A DNA stretch of 64,000 nucleotides from Piezodorus guildinii. Lineage: Eukaryota > Arthropoda > Insecta > Hemiptera > Pentatomidae. The notes under the pieces were generated by a model, which had not been told where the DNA came from, ran no database searches, and saw nothing but the letters and a program-made list of their open reading frames with translations. The position numbers and the translations under genes are program-made. Shown here in pieces: positions 23,821 to 35,938 of this stretch (positions within the stretch are counted from its first letter, which is position 1; each line of letters opens with the position of its first letter). Location of the stretch: contig CM041297.1 of NCBI GenBank assembly GCA_023052935.1, positions 86,485,021 through 86,549,020 of the forward strand. Reading direction: 5' to 3'.

Positions 23821-24850
23821 TTACTTTCACTTACCTATATAGTTAGGGAAAGTATTACAATCGCACAAATTTGCGTATTCCAGTTTTCAACGGAAAAACA
23901 AGTTTCAGAATCCCCTGATTGAAATAATCAAGTCTGGAAAAATGGTCTGTGTGTGTTGTAAGTCTAGCACGAAAACGATTTAACATATAAGACAGCTACA
24001 TTTTACAAGTAAGATAACGCCCGAGATGTTACTGCAACTTTATAGCATACATTTAACACCTTTTTATGATCTTCTAAAATATGGCTCTAACGATTTCGAA
24101 CACTCTATATCGATGTAAAATTTAATGGGATTTAATATCTCTAAAATCTTTAACTTTTCAACGGTATATTATACATCTATCTTACTGTTTTTATGTTAAA
24201 AAACACAAACATTCCATAAAACTTTTTTTTTTTTTGCCCATTTCTCCTTTAGTTGTATATCGAATTTGTTCAACTAATATTTTTCCGTTTTTATCTATGC
24301 GAAAATATGTTTAATATGTATATAAATATAAATATGTATTTTTATAAAATCTACAAAGTTGAAGGTACTTTTGAGAAAGAAAATTTAAACCACCGACATT
24401 TTAGCCCGGTCAGACTATTTCAATCAGAATGAAACCTACTTCATACTAAATCCCATTAAATTTTACATCGTTATAGAGAGTATAATCAAAGTCGTTTGAG
24501 CCGTTTTTGAGTAAATCGTAAAAAGGTAAAAAATGCATGATGTAAAGAGGCTCTTCTGCTGAGCCGATTTTGATGGAAGAGTTGTTGTAACATCTTAGGC
24601 ATAGACGCTCCTAAAATATGAAATTTCAGGGCTTAGTTAATAAAAAACGGAATAATAAATAATTTGGTTGAATACGATAAAGAAGAAAATTGCTAAAATA
24701 TTTTTTTGGTGAAGTTTTTGAACATAGGAACAGTAATATAGACGTATAATATACCGTTGGAAAGCTAAAGATTTTAGAAAAAAATGTTATCTTATACACA
24801 AAAAAAGTTAAATGAGAGTGATGGAAAGCCGATAAAACTAATCAATAAGA
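23821..24850. mobile_element. 0.9-kb element, copy 3, rearranged +/-/+
   Basis: The first 315 bases follow the family consensus forward. From about 24140 to 24630 the sequence runs as the reverse complement of an internal part of the element. From about 24690 it returns to the forward strand through the region holding TATAATATACCGTTGGAAAGC. The inner segment is therefore present in both orientations and could fold back. Confidence 0.65.
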
Positions 24851-24869
24851 TGATAACCTCTTCCTGGAA

Positions 24870-25020
24870 CTATTTGAACCAACGAATGTTAAATTAGGAC
24901 AAAGGAGGCGGAAGGTGGTGACAGAGAAAAGGCGGACTCAAGAAGTTAACACGGAAGGTGACCGAGAGACTCCGGATTTGACAACTTTCTGGGACAGAAT
25001 GGTCCACCCAATATACCATT
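24870..25020 (+). pseudogene. Fragment resembling a LINE C-terminal tail
   Basis: A basic, arginine-rich translated stretch (RRRKVVTEKRRTQEVN) resembles the post-RT tail of RTE/CR1-type elements. It is too short and broken to assign. Confidence 0.25.
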
Positions 25021-25407
25021 CAAATATCAACTAAGATAAATTAGATTACTGGTTACACTATTTAATATGATGTGCGTTTATATGTTCTAAATAAATTGTT
25101 AAATACTTATTGGTTTTTAATTTTAATCAGTAGATTGTAAAACACAAATCCCCTTAAGGAAAGGGTCTAATATTACATTTCTTACTGAACAAAATAAACT
25201 ATTCTTGGATAATTATGATCAATAATTACCCAGGGCATCCCATTTTTCAAACCGTTTTATTCATATATAAGCCTCAGCAATGCTATCTCCGTTTTTCCAA
25301 ATATCCCGTTTTTATATATGACGCACGCGCATAGAATCAGAATAATTTTAATCTATCATAAAATTGAACCTATCCTCAGTATTATTAATATATAATAATA
25401 ATATAAT

Positions 25408-26270
25408 ATGTTCGAGTTGATGAAATATTCCTCGAACATTTTTAAAACTGCAGGGGTTCCCAAAGGTTCTATCCTGGCCCCACTTCTGTACTTAATATAC
25501 ACATATGACTTACCTACAAATGAAAACCTCTTAACTGCGACACATGCTGACGACACTGCTGATATTACAAGAAGCACAGACCCCATACAGGCTAGTATAA
25601 CATTACAATATCACTTAGGCAACGTACAGAACTGGTGTAAGGAATGGAAGTTAAAAATTAATTATGACAAGTCACAATATGTTACATTTACCCTTAGACG
25701 CAGAACCTGCCCTCCAGTTTATATAGACAATCACCCAATACCACAATCAAATACAGTAACGTACCTAGGACTTATTTTTGACAAGAGGATGACATGGGGC
25801 CCACACGTCAAGACAAAACGTAAAACGCTAAACTTCCGACTAAGACTTTTATATTCGGTACTACACAGACGTTCTAAATTATCCATCAGACAGAAACTTA
25901 AACTATACACTTATTTGTTAACACCAATATAAACTTGGCAAATATACGGACCTGCTAAAAAGACAGACATACGAAAAATACAAATCTTTCAATCGCAATT
26001 TTAAGACTGGCAACGAACTCACCACCGTATGTTTCAAACGATACCCTTCATACTGACTTACGTATTCCAACTACAATAAACCACATTCGAACAACTTACG
26101 AACGATTTTACGATTTTTAGTTGGATGAGGGACCTCATGACCTGAAAATTCAGTTGTGCTTAATGTCAGGAGGATGCACCACTGGGTGATGGCTCCCCCA
26201 TGCCTGCCCATGCCATGTGTAATTTTTTTTACAGGTGTTAATAAAATGTTGAGTGAAAAAAAAATAATTA
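25408..26270 (+). pseudogene. Jockey-like LINE fragment
   Basis: About 170 codons stay open: AGVPKGSILAPLLY, then HADDTA at the catalytic position, then QNWCKEWKLKINYDKS, the TFTLRRRTCPP block and YLGLIFDKRMTWGPH. Jockey-clade enzymes have F/Y-ADDTA here, so the histidine marks a damaged active site. A stop interrupts the IWTYG region, and decayed coding continues to about 26110. A 3' UTR follows that ends in an A run after AATAAAATG. The 5' end looks rearranged: it begins with an inverted TGTTCGAG/CTCGAACA pair. Confidence 0.7.
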
Positions 26271-26389
26271 AAACCATTAAATGTGAAGAACGATCTTTTA
26301 GGAATTTACGTTTTTCATCCTGAATTTAAGTCCTTCACCCAGCCGGCTAAGCTGAAAATGGTATTTACATGATTGTAATCAAACGTTCT

Positions 26390-26580
26390 ATTCAATTCTT
26401 GAGGCTGTGCCTCCTCTTTTAAGCATACTGAGCTAGGCTCATGCCATAACTTCCGATTTTGCAGGGAGCTAAAGTTTATGTTTTGGGTTAAAACTTGCCT
26501 CGCCAGTCCTCATTGGCGAAGGAAGGGGAGGAGGGAATGAGTGGAGGCGTTTTAATGCATCCCTTAAAGAAAAAAATGAA
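26390..26580. other. GC-richer island
   Basis: About 190 bases with purine-rich tracts and no reading frame. Nothing in it matches other repeats in the window. Confidence 0.2.
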
Positions 26581-26939
26581 AATGGGCGCGAAAACAGAAT
26601 GGATTCTCATCCTATTTATATTGCATATTTATTTTGAAAAGTTTTTATTTTGGAATTAATTTATGTTTATGTCTTCGCAGGGTACTCCTTGGCATCTAAT
26701 TCGACCTTTATATAAAATTATCTGTTATCTTTTAAAGTTTTAAGTTAGGACTGAAGAGTGGTAATTTAATCCATTAGGGTTAATGGATTAATATAGCTAC
26801 TTAAGGATCCTTGAAAATAATTGTACGAGAATTTAGTTGAAGAGTTTCATGGTTTGTTATTTTTTTATGATGTAATTAAAAAATATAAATATTTAATAGT
26901 TTCACTATAAAATTTATGTTTGTTTTTTTAAAATAAAAA

Positions 26940-27060
26940 ACTTCATTAGGCGCGATTACGGGGTAACTGAATTATTAGGATGACGTCAATGCACCAGAAA
27001 CATTAGTTCATACGATTGCCATAAGTCGTATCGTCTTCACATAATCACGATAATATCAAT
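26940..27060. promoter_or_regulatory. Compact motif cluster with a palindromic CRE
   Basis: A perfect TGACGTCA (26981-26988), the CREB/ATF half-site palindrome, lies next to TAACTGAATTATTAGG. Further balanced sequence with the homeodomain-like ATTACG follows. This contrasts with the AT-rich flanks. Whether it binds anything is untested. Confidence 0.3.
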
Positions 27061-27654
27061 TTCCTCGCATAAATGGAACTGTAAATTTTCTATGCACTTC
27101 TCTTTACTGCCAACATATATTTAAAAAGGAAATATAGAAAAAAATATTCTATTCAATGGTAATATAGGAATCTCCGTATCAACTATTGAAAATATTAAAT
27201 GTTATTGGATTTGTATGAAATCTGTTGAATATGTTTCAAATACTTAAAAGAGTTTTTTTTTATTATAACATTTATTCATCAACAAGTAGTCATCTTTAGT
27301 ATTGACTATCTATAAAGAATTTTAAACGCCAGTTATCAATGATTCTTGCTGGAGATTACAGTGTTATATTCCGTTTAGAAGGGTCTTAAATATTGGTCAA
27401 TTTTTTTGGGAGGTTAACTAAAATTTACGATGAACAATTAATTGTTCAGTAAATATAAGAATAATAATTGAATTAAAGTAATTATTATGTATATCTGTCG
27501 ATATAAAGTATTGTGTTTGAATGTTGTTATATTATTAGTATATACTTACGTATATCAAAGAAGTTTTAGTTCATAGGTTAACACATTTTCAAAGGTTGTT
27601 TACTTTAACTCATCTATATTAAATTTATAGTTTGTTTATTTTATTTAACGTCAC
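27061..27654. other. AT-rich stretch, nothing recognised
   Basis: No frame, repeat or RNA gene is apparent. Confidence 0.5.
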
Positions 27655-27815
27655 TTTATGCTACTATGGTTGATCGGACGATGCTACAGTGGGGGTCCTA
27701 AATTTTGTCTATCCAGGTTTTAATAGGATAGGGATCTTAAACGAGTACCTGACATTGCACAGGCTCGGGACCCATTTTTAACGTCCCCTCCGAAGGACGG
27801 CATAACTAAGGATTT
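27655..27815 (-). mobile_element. SINE family 1, copy 2 (tRNA head missing)
   Basis: It carries the shared body: GCTACAGTGGGGGTCCTAAA, the ACGAGTACCTGACATTGCAC region, and the CCCCTCCGAAGGACGGCATA block. It stops at AACTAAGG, and the tRNA-like part present in copies 1 and 4 is missing. A 0.9-kb element begins directly after it. Confidence 0.65.
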
Positions 27816-27820
27816 TTTTT

Positions 27821-28610
27821 ATAAAATATATAGTAAGGGAGGGTATTGTAATCGTAAAAATTTTCCAATTCTAGTTTTCAACGGAAATACATGTTTTAGG
27901 GTCCTCTGAGTCGAAATAACCTGCAATGTCTGCAGTCTCATCAGTCAAAAGTCCTCCAAAAAGGGCTGTGAGTGTTTCGTATGTATAGCGCAAAAACGAA
28001 AAGTCGTGTGAAACTGAAATTTCATATTTGAGACAACTATTCGCCCGAGATGTTACAGCAACGTTTTCTTCAATATCGGTTGACCGGAAGATCTACTTTA
28101 TACCATTCATTTATACCTTTATGCAATTTGAAAAAAAAAATGCTCTAACGATTATTATAATTATAATAGATTTTAAAATTAATTAGGTTTCATTCTGATT
28201 GAAATAGTCTGACAGGGCAGGAATGCCGATATTATAATTTTTCTTTCTCTATATTAACTTCAATTTGGTTGATTCTATTAAAATAACCATATCATCTTTT
28301 TAGAATTGATAAAAAACAGATAAATATATATAGATAAACAAATTTAATTTCAATTATAGGAAAAAAAATCAATAATATTTTTGTATGCGATTTTATTGTG
28401 TTTCGACATAGGAATAGTAATATAGGTGTATAATATATATAATGAAGCTAAAGATTTTTGGAAAAATATGACTGAATACTCGAAATTGTTGAAGTTTATA
28501 GAGGTTATAAAAAAAAAACGATAAAACTAACTGATTGTATTAGATAATAATATAATAATTATTTAGTAAAACACATGTTCTATCTTCTTTACGTAATAAT
28601 TCCTTTGATT
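27821..28610 (+). mobile_element. 0.9-kb element, copy 4
   Basis: The first bases are altered, but the body follows the family (AACGGAAATACATGTTTTAG, CGCCCGAGATGTTAC, AGTCTGACAGGGC). The right end is missing: the sequence runs straight into copy 5, so the two lie in tandem. Confidence 0.65.
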
Positions 28611-28614
28611 TTTT

Positions 28615-29492
28615 TTTACTTTCATTTACCTATTATATGAAATATACATTAAGGGAAAGTTTTTGCGATCGTGAAAATTTTGAATTCAGTTTGCAAACGA
28701 AATACACGTTTTAGCGTCCTCTGAGTCCAAATAACCATATATAAATAATAAGTTTCGAAAAAGGTCTGTGTGTGAGTGTGGTAACTCCTTGGCGAAAATG
28801 AAAAGTCCTATTAAACTGAAATTTTATATTTAAGTTTTAAGTTTATATACAACTATACGTCAGAGATGTTACAAAACTTCTTTTTCATCAAAATCATCTG
28901 GCGGAAGCTTACTTATACATGTATTTTGCACCTTTTAAGATTTCAAAACAGTCAATGATTTTGATTAAACTCTATACAACATGTAAAATTTGATGGGCTT
29001 TAATATGTAGTAGATTTATTCTGATTTAAATAGTCTGACAGGGCTTAATGCCGATATGTTAAATTTCTTTCTCTAAAGTACCTTTCATTTTGTATATTAA
29101 AAAAAAAATGGAACATCATCACATTAAAATTTATGGAAAACAGGTAAATATGCAAGTTGAGCGAATTTGATAAGCAATTAAAAGAGAAAAGTGAAATACA
29201 TTTTTTTATGCAAATTTTGTTTTTTCGAACACAAGAGTAGTAATATAGATGTATAATATACCGTTAGATAGCTAAAGATTTTAGAAACAATATTATCTTA
29301 TACACGGAATTTTATAGGTTAATGGAGAGTAATGAAAAGCCAATAAAACTAACTGATTGTTGTACATAAAAATATAATATATTAATAAATAAAACACATT
29401 CATTAGTATCTTTTAAGGTATTTGAAAATCCTTAAATTGATTTTAACAACGGAGGCAAGTAAAAGTCGTATGTTACGTGCACCAGATTTTTT
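28615..29492 (+). mobile_element. 0.9-kb element, copy 5
   Basis: It starts TACTTTCATTTACC and ends GAGGCAAGTAAAAGTCGTATG plus the tail GTGCACCAGA. It is more diverged than copy 2, with small internal insertions. Confidence 0.7.
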
Positions 29493-29535
29493 TCTTACTA
29501 ATGTTAGCTCTTTATTTCCGATCAGACAGTGTTAA

Positions 29536-29870
29536 AAGAAAAAAAAAAAAAAAAAAAAAAAAAAACGTTTCCCAGCATCCAGAACATCCTCGTGTCACTT
29601 TGAATCTGCTAACAGATAGAGATACAGAGAGATGTACATACAGTTCCAAACGTGTAACGGAAGGAGATTTCGTAAAGATGCCGCTGCGACTCCTAGAAGC
29701 TGTAGGACGTCTCTCTGAAGAGGTGTCCTAAACAGCTGGTCTCTTCCTTCGTTAACTATTGAACGCTGTCCACTTCTGGCAGGCCATGCTCTGAATATTT
29801 ACAGTGGTTGGAGAGGGGAAGTGGAGATTACAGCAGACCGGGCTAGAAAGAATGCTTTTTTTTTAGGTTG
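29536..29870. other. A run followed by an unassigned GC-richer segment
   Basis: A tract of about 28 adenines is followed by about 300 bases of balanced sequence. Its first 160 bases stay open (an 84-codon frame that begins in the A run). I recognise neither the protein nor a repeat; it may be a retrocopy, an exon or a regulatory segment. Confidence 0.25.
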
Positions 29871-30519
29871 GGAAGACTCTGATGAATATCGAAATATATG
29901 ATACCGCAACGAAACAGATCAGACTAACTTGACGTTAAATATCATAAATATTATTATAAAAATCTTTATTACGACAATTTTCTATAATACTAGCGTTTCA
30001 GTACTTCCTTTCCTAATAGCTGCTTATCTAAAAAATATTAGCAGAAAAGAACAGATAATGATTAAGTTATTCTCTTACAGTGGATAAAAAAAAAACAAAT
30101 AAAAAATAATTCACAAACCTATTCACATATATGTATTCAAAAACCTTTCTGACACCTAATTAGTTATTAAATACAAATAATAATAAGATACTTATACTTT
30201 ATAAAGGTATTTATAAAGATTATTGATGATTTATTTATGTAAACCATAGTCGGTCTTCTGACTTTAAACTTCTGACCGGTAGTGTATGGTATATGGAAGA
30301 AATTCCTCAGTGAGGTCAAATTTCCAAATTATTATTATTCAAATTACTTTTCGTTATGGACATATCGTCCTCAATGCAAACCTACGTCATTGATTCTGAT
30401 GTTCTTGCTTTTTTTGAATTATGTGTTATTTACGAGTATATTATGCGCCGTTTTATTAATGCCCGATTGCATAGAAATATTTTTTACAATACTAAGATTT
30501 AACTTAAAATACGTCGTAA
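29871..30519. other. AT-rich stretch, nothing recognised
   Basis: Short frames here have AT-driven composition and no motif. Confidence 0.5.
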
Positions 30520-31093
30520 ACCTTTGACATCCTGCCCTACAGTGTCTTTTAATTATTTCCCGCTTGTCCTTGTTGAACAGATCCGTTATTTAGGCCTCCT
30601 GCTTGACAAACGTCTTACGTGGAATCCGCATACAAGACTGAAAAGACAAGAAACTGCTCGCCGATTTCACTTACTTCAAAATTTACTTGACAGACGTTCT
30701 AACCTTTCACTTAGCTACAAAAGACTCATTTACATTACAATCATAAGACCTATCTGGACTTACGAAGTTGAGCTTTGGGTCTCTTCTAAACCGTCAAACT
30801 CTTCACGTATCCAATCCTTACAATCCAAAATCCTTCGCAAAATCCTTAACGCTCCTTACTTTGTCAACAATAAAATCATCTACAAAGACCTTAATGTTCC
30901 ATATGTTGCTGATTTGGCCTGTACCAGGTATCAATCCTTCCATGAAAAACACCACTCCCACTCTAATCCACTAGATTCAATCCTTGCTTCCACTTCAATT
31001 CCCGACAATCCGACGAGGCGTCTGAAAAGATTTGTCTTCATGTTTTTTTATCATTGTAGCATATTTACTTTATGTATGAACATACAGTGGTAA
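30520..31093 (+). pseudogene. Jockey-like LINE C-terminal fragment
   Basis: An open frame covers SCPTVSFN, the YLGLLLDKRLTWNPHTRLKR block, the RPIWTYEVELW region, and the C-terminal segment with LRKILNAPYFVNN and a basic RRLKR end. These match the Jockey copies at 48.5 and 52.4 kb part for part. The palm domain and everything 5' of it are absent. Just upstream the TLRRK block is still recognisable but out of frame. Confidence 0.7.
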
Positions 31094-31209
31094 ATTTCAA
31101 TTGAATCTTATTCGAGGTATAAATATGAAGTGTAGTTTACTTATCATATTTCTATTGTCTCATAACTTTTTTGATACGTCATTATTTCTTAAACTTTAGA
31201 AGGGTTTTC

Positions 31210-31640
31210 TTCCAAAAAGTTACAGTTTTACATTATACCTCCCTTCTGCCCCCCGAAATGAGGGCATATCCTTCTAATCCTAGCTGTCTATGATAAGGCA
31301 AGGAATTTGAAGTTGGAATTGCTGTTTAGTAAGAGTTTGTGAGGCAACTTTGCCTTTTTCGCTGTCTTTGGCCGTGCTAATTTCAACATAGCAGCTGAAT
31401 GGGACCGCTACGGGAACAGACCCTAAAAGAAAAGAAAATTTGGAGACCTGGAACTTTGTAAAGTTTAACAACCCTCACCGACCCCTACTCCTCCCCCCAT
31501 CCCATACACACAAACTAATGAAATTATTATTTTTTCCTCCTCGCCTTCCTCTGAGAAGTTCGTTGTATGTTAGTGTCGTCCGGGAGATACGAGCTTCTCC
31601 GCTGTTCCTTGTTCCACCCTAAGGGCCAATTCATTTCCAA
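31210..31640. other. GC-richer island, candidate regulatory module
   Basis: About 430 bases of balanced unique-looking sequence. TAATCC (31275-31280, Otx/Bicoid-type homeodomain word) and GATAAG (31292-31297) lie 12 bases apart. Both ~60-codon frames across it seem fortuitous. Confidence 0.3.
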
Positions 31641-32204
31641 GTTTATTGTCGGGATAAGCCGAAAAACTTAGGATTGCTCTACATTTTATAGCATTACTTG
31701 AATTAGAAGTTATGAAAATGTAACCGCTAATTGAGACATGTTCCTTCTACTTGTATAATATGTTGGTTTATTACTTTATTAACAATTCTTAACAAACTAT
31801 GAAAAAAAAAAAAAAATTCAGGCAGTCATAGGGACTGCCTATAGAACTGGAGATGTTTTTAAATTCTCGAATTGCACTTCAATTTTGCTCGTTCATAAAA
31901 GTCGATTAATGGATATCTCGATAAAAGTGTGTTTTATGGACCTGACATTTGTATCATGTGAATTCGGAGATTAAGGAATATGCTTCATAATTGTTTGAAA
32001 TGCTTGAACTATCTGTGAAAGAATCAAATTAGTTTTTACTTCCACTTACCTATTTACGAAAAATACAATAAACAAACCTTGGAATTTAATTCATATAATT
32101 TCTTCCGACTGCACCCAGAACTAACTTCTCCCTTATATAAACACAGCCAACGATTCTCACTTCACATATAATTTTTAATTTCACTTACTTGTATATGAAA
32201 TATG

Positions 32205-32306
32205 GGAGATACGTGGTCTAGTGGAAAGAGCACTAGTCTTCAGTTCTGCGAGTCCTGGGTTCGATTCCCGGCTGCGGTAGAATATTATTTATTCTGTTAA
32301 TTCGGT
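32205..32306 (+). mobile_element. SINE family 2, tRNA-derived head (left half)
   Basis: A box-A-like GTGGTCTAGTGG and box-B GGTTCGATTCC with a good T stem (CTGGG/CCCGG) give clear tRNA ancestry. The acceptor arm does not pair and the anticodon stem is poor, so this is not a tRNA gene. A Jockey element interrupts it; the right half continues at 33319. Confidence 0.65.
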
Positions 32307-33310
32307 CGGAAATACACACACGTCACATTCACCCTTCGACGCAAATCCTGTCCAACGGTTAATTTTAATTCCATACCGCTTCCTTCCTCAGACATAGTCC
32401 GGTATCTTGGCTTTTTACTAGACAAAAGACTGACGTAGAACCCACATACAAGACCTTTAAGAAAAGAACTCAACCGCAGATTCGGCCAGTTATACAGACT
32501 ACTAAACAGAAAATCTCATCTTGCAATGGACAACAAATTACTAATACACAAGATAGTACTGAAACCTATATGGACCTACGGACTTGAACTGTGGGGAACA
32601 GCTAAACATTCTAACATCAAACGCATCTAATCCTTCCAATCCAAAGTCCTCCTTATTACGTAACCAACTGTACCCTACACCGTGACCTTAATATTTCATT
32701 TGTTTTAGACCTGGTACCATCAAAATTTTCATCAGAACCATTCTCAGCATCCTAAACCTGTAGCACAATTCCTATCCAGCACCGCCCATCCCTATAATCC
32801 TCCTCGAAGATTGAAACGGCAGTGGCCGCGAGACGTATTTTTAACATTTGAATTGGAGTTCTGACACTCGTTAGATCCTGCACTCATGTGCTGTATGTTT
32901 GTGGTTACAGCGCCCTAACTCAGCCTCCACTACCTCACACCAGTGATGCGGCTGAGATAGGGGCGCTGGGATCTCTTGGATTCCGCTTTTTCCTTCACAA
33001 GTGGATTAAAAAGCCCAGTCTGAGGTCCCTTTAGCAGTTGTGTATATATTGTGCATTGTTATGATAGTTTGTAAGATGTTTATTTATTTGCCAACTTTTT
33101 ATTTATCTCAGTTATAGGTTGTTGTTTTTGGTTTTTTATTTATTATTATTTGATTGTATATATATAAATTTATTTACTTTCTATTTTATGTAATTTTACA
33201 TTTATAATTATTTTTAGTATATATTGTATGAATTTGATCTCATATCACTATTAATATTGTTCATTTTGTAACAAATCTCAATAAATAAATATAGAAAATA
33301 AAAAAAGAAA
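32307..33310 (+). mobile_element. Jockey-like LINE 3' fragment inserted in a SINE
   Basis: It carries the C-terminal coding block (a TFTLRRKSCP relative, the YLG..LDKRLT block, IWTYGLELWG) broken by stops, then a long 3' UTR ending in an A-rich tail after AATAAATAAAT. It is flanked by the 8-bp direct repeat AATTCGGT (32299-32306 and 33311-33318). The sequence is closely related to the - strand copy at 48.5 kb. Confidence 0.75.
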
Positions 33311-33318
33311 AATTCGGT

Positions 33319-33440
33319 AGAGGGGCAATCCTAGGGTATTCCAAAAAAATTGGGATAAAACCTGGCGGCTACGCGTGATTAAGGCCTAATCACCTCATTG
33401 CACGGCCGTTGGGCCTAGAGACAGTACGAATCTTTATATG
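33319..33440 (+). mobile_element. SINE family 2, right half
   Basis: This joins the tRNA-like head across the Jockey insertion. Its TAATCACCTCATTGCACGGCC matches the body of the SINE at 59.5 kb (TATCACCTCATTGCACAGCC on its - strand). Confidence 0.65.
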
Positions 33441-33483
33441 TACTTAGCCCAAGACCCTTCATTGGTTGCATTGGTACAGGTTT

Positions 33484-35195
33484 TTTTCTATACATGAAAT
33501 ATAGTAAGGGAAAGTATTATAGTAAGTCATCGTGAAAATTTTCGAATTCCAGTTTTCAATGGAAATAAACGTTTTCGGGTCCTCTAAGCCCAAATGACCA
33601 AGTTTTGCAAAAAGGTCAGTGTGTGTGGGTGTATTAGGTTTGGCGCTAAAACGAAAAGTCATATAAAACTGAAATTTTCTATTTACAAACACTATACTCC
33701 GGTAAGGTTACAGCAACTTTTTATTAAATTCAGGTGACAAGATGAGCTATATACCATGCACTTTGCACATTTTTACAAATTTATCAAAAACAATTTAAAG
33801 GAATTTGATTAAACTCGCTATATTGAGGTAAAATTTAAAGGACTTCAATACGATGTAGGTTTCATTCTGATTGAAATAGTCTGACAGAACTTAAATGCCG
33901 ATACCTTAAATTTGTACAGTCAAGAAAATTAACCATATCATCTTAATGACATTGATGAAGGGCGGCTAAATACACATGTTGGATGAATTTGATGACTAAA
34001 AGATAAAAGAGCAAAACTATTTTTTATTTACGATGAATAAATAGAATAAATTTAGATAAAAAGATTATTCAGTTTCGTTTGAAACATATGATTTGGATAA
34101 AATAATATAACAATATTAAATCAGTAATAATTTTTTGCACTATTTGTCACTTTACATTACATTTTACAACTGTGTTCATAAGATATTACATTTTATAAAA
34201 CCTGTTTCTTTCCAATGGCATATTATACATCTATGTTGGTGTTCATAGGTTAAAAATTACATAAACAAATAATATTGCGCTGTTCTCCTTTAGTTAGTTT
34301 AACTTTCTTTTATAGCCACTTTTTATCAATCCTAATCAGATTACAGGGGTATTTTTTCTGAATTTATAAAATTAAAGGTTCTTTAGATGGACCAAAATTA
34401 AAAATATCGGCATTTAAGCCCTGTCAGATTATTTCAATCAGAATGAAACTTATATTTATATTAATATTATTAACTTATATTAAAGCCCATTAAATTTTCA
34501 ATCGATTTAATATATAGGTAAGTGAATAAGTAAGTAAGTGAATAAAAAGTAAGTAAATAAGGTATTTCAGACTAATCTTTGTAATTTGGTTTTTACTTTC
34601 ACTTACCAAAATATGAAATATATATAAAGGAAAAGTATTGCGATCATGAAAATGTTCGAATTCCAGTTTTATAATGGCAATATAAAGTGACAAATAGGGA
34701 ATTAACTTATTACTGATTGATCATTTCTTCTTCCAGTGGCGCGACAGGCCGTGTAGGCCCTGGACCTCGCGGTGTAAACTCCTGCGAGTTTACACACACG
34801 TTTCACGATGCAAATTTTAGTGTATGGTCATCACTCCCTTCGACTAATTTTGTGAGTGGCAACCCTTTGGCTGACAGGTCTCACATACCCGGGGGAGAAG
34901 TTGTGAGTGAATCCACATTTTTTTTACATCCTTATAAAATCCCCCCCTGGACTGGGATTCGAAATCAGAATCTGTAGCGTGAGAGACTAGCGCGCTAGCC
35001 ACTCAGCCACGGTCTCCCTGTAAACTTTAATATACTTATATGATTTAATCTTAATCATATGTTTCCCACGAAAATCAATACAGCTTTTATTAAAATCAAG
35101 TTAAAATATTGGTCGAACTGAAGTATATTTAATAGTTTTTAAATTAATTTTGACATTCGAGGTAAATGTAAGTCGTGTGTAGCGCACACCAGATA
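33484..35195. mobile_element. 0.9-kb element, copy 6, rearranged and interrupted by a SINE
   Basis: It begins forward (ATGAAATATAGTAAGGGAAAG) and runs to about 34040. From about 34200 to 34510 it is reversed (CATATTATACATCTATG, TTTAAGCCCTGTCAG). It restarts forward at about 34593 with ACTTTCACTTACC. A SINE splits this last part, and the closing tail GGTAAATGTAAGTCGTGTG with GCGCACACCAGA appears at about 35160-35195. The order forward-reverse-forward parallels copy 3. Confidence 0.6.
34728..35020 (-). mobile_element. tRNA-derived SINE, family 3
   Basis: On the - strand it opens GGGAGACCGTGGCTGAGTGG (a strong box A) and has a box-B-like GATTTCGAATCC. A long variable region between the boxes suggests a class II tRNA (Leu or Ser type) ancestor. 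The GC-rich body ends in a strong inverted pair, GTAAACTCGCAGGAGTTTAC. No second copy is seen in the window. Confidence 0.6.
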
Positions 35196-35626
35196 TTTTG
35201 ATTATGTGTATCAAGTAGAAAAACATATTTTTTTTTTTGTTTTTTTATGGATTTAACAGAATTAATTTAAACTTTAATCTTTAAAGTGTGTGATTATTAC
35301 CTATTATTGTGTTTGTTATTACCTAACCAGTTTTATGTTTTACCTTGTAATAGATTTACCTATCATAGCTATTACCAATTATTCATTTAGTTATTTCTTC
35401 AATCACCATCTATTTGGCAATACATAAATTAACACAACAAACAAATCCTTGAATCAGTGAATTCGTGAATTACCAGGCACAGCGTAAGGAGATCCAAGGA
35501 CGACCTCACTTGCCTCAACATAACATATGTAATTTATTTTTTTCACTTGGTATGAAAACTACAGTTAATATTCACTGCGTAAATTCTTACATCCTTATTC
35601 ATGATTTATGGAATGAGATTGACTCA

Positions 35627-35631
<5 letters not shown>

Positions 35632-35661
<30 letters not shown>
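35632..35661 (+). repeat. TA microsatellite, left flank of the LTR element
   Basis: The retrotransposon inserted into one TA tract: TA repeats end directly at its left boundary and resume at its right boundary (40522-40569). For this reason the target-site duplication cannot be delimited. Confidence 0.9.
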
Positions 35662-35665
<4 letters not shown>

Positions 35666-35938
35666 ATTCTTAAAGAAAGTAGACTTTAGACGATTCTAAA
35701 ATAGTGGTTTATTATTAATAACAATAAACAAAAGTAGATACATACAAACAGAATGAACATATAAACAACTTACCTAAAATAGTAGAATTGAATAAAAAGT
35801 CCCTTTCTACTCTATCTAGAAGCTAACAGTCAGAGATCATATGTAACCTACCCAATCTTTAAAAACACATGTGATCACACTTTGTCACTATGATAAATGG
35901 CAACACTATCTAAAACTAAATTATGATTATAATTTACA
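35662..35938 (-). repeat. 3' LTR, 277 bp
   Basis: Identical in length to the 5' LTR and differing at one base (G at 35706 versus A at 40289, + strand). The polyadenylation hexamer AATAAA (TTTATT at 35708-35713 on the + strand) lies about 46 bases before the LTR end. The pol stop codon is inside this LTR. Just upstream in the sense direction is a short purine run, ACGGAGG, as polypurine tract. Confidence 0.95.
35708..35713 (-). terminator. LTR poly(A) signal
   Basis: AATAAA in the sense direction, placed as expected near the R/U5 border of the LTR. The same word occurs in the 5' LTR at 40291-40296. Confidence 0.5.

Noticed and set aside
29477..29731. 84-codon frame starting in a poly-A/lysine run
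   Set aside because: The start lies in homopolymer and the rest matches no family I know; described only as an unassigned segment.
32205..32285. Possible tRNA gene
   Set aside because: Boxes A and B are good, but the acceptor stem does not pair, the anticodon stem is poor, and the sequence continues into a SINE body with another copy in the window.
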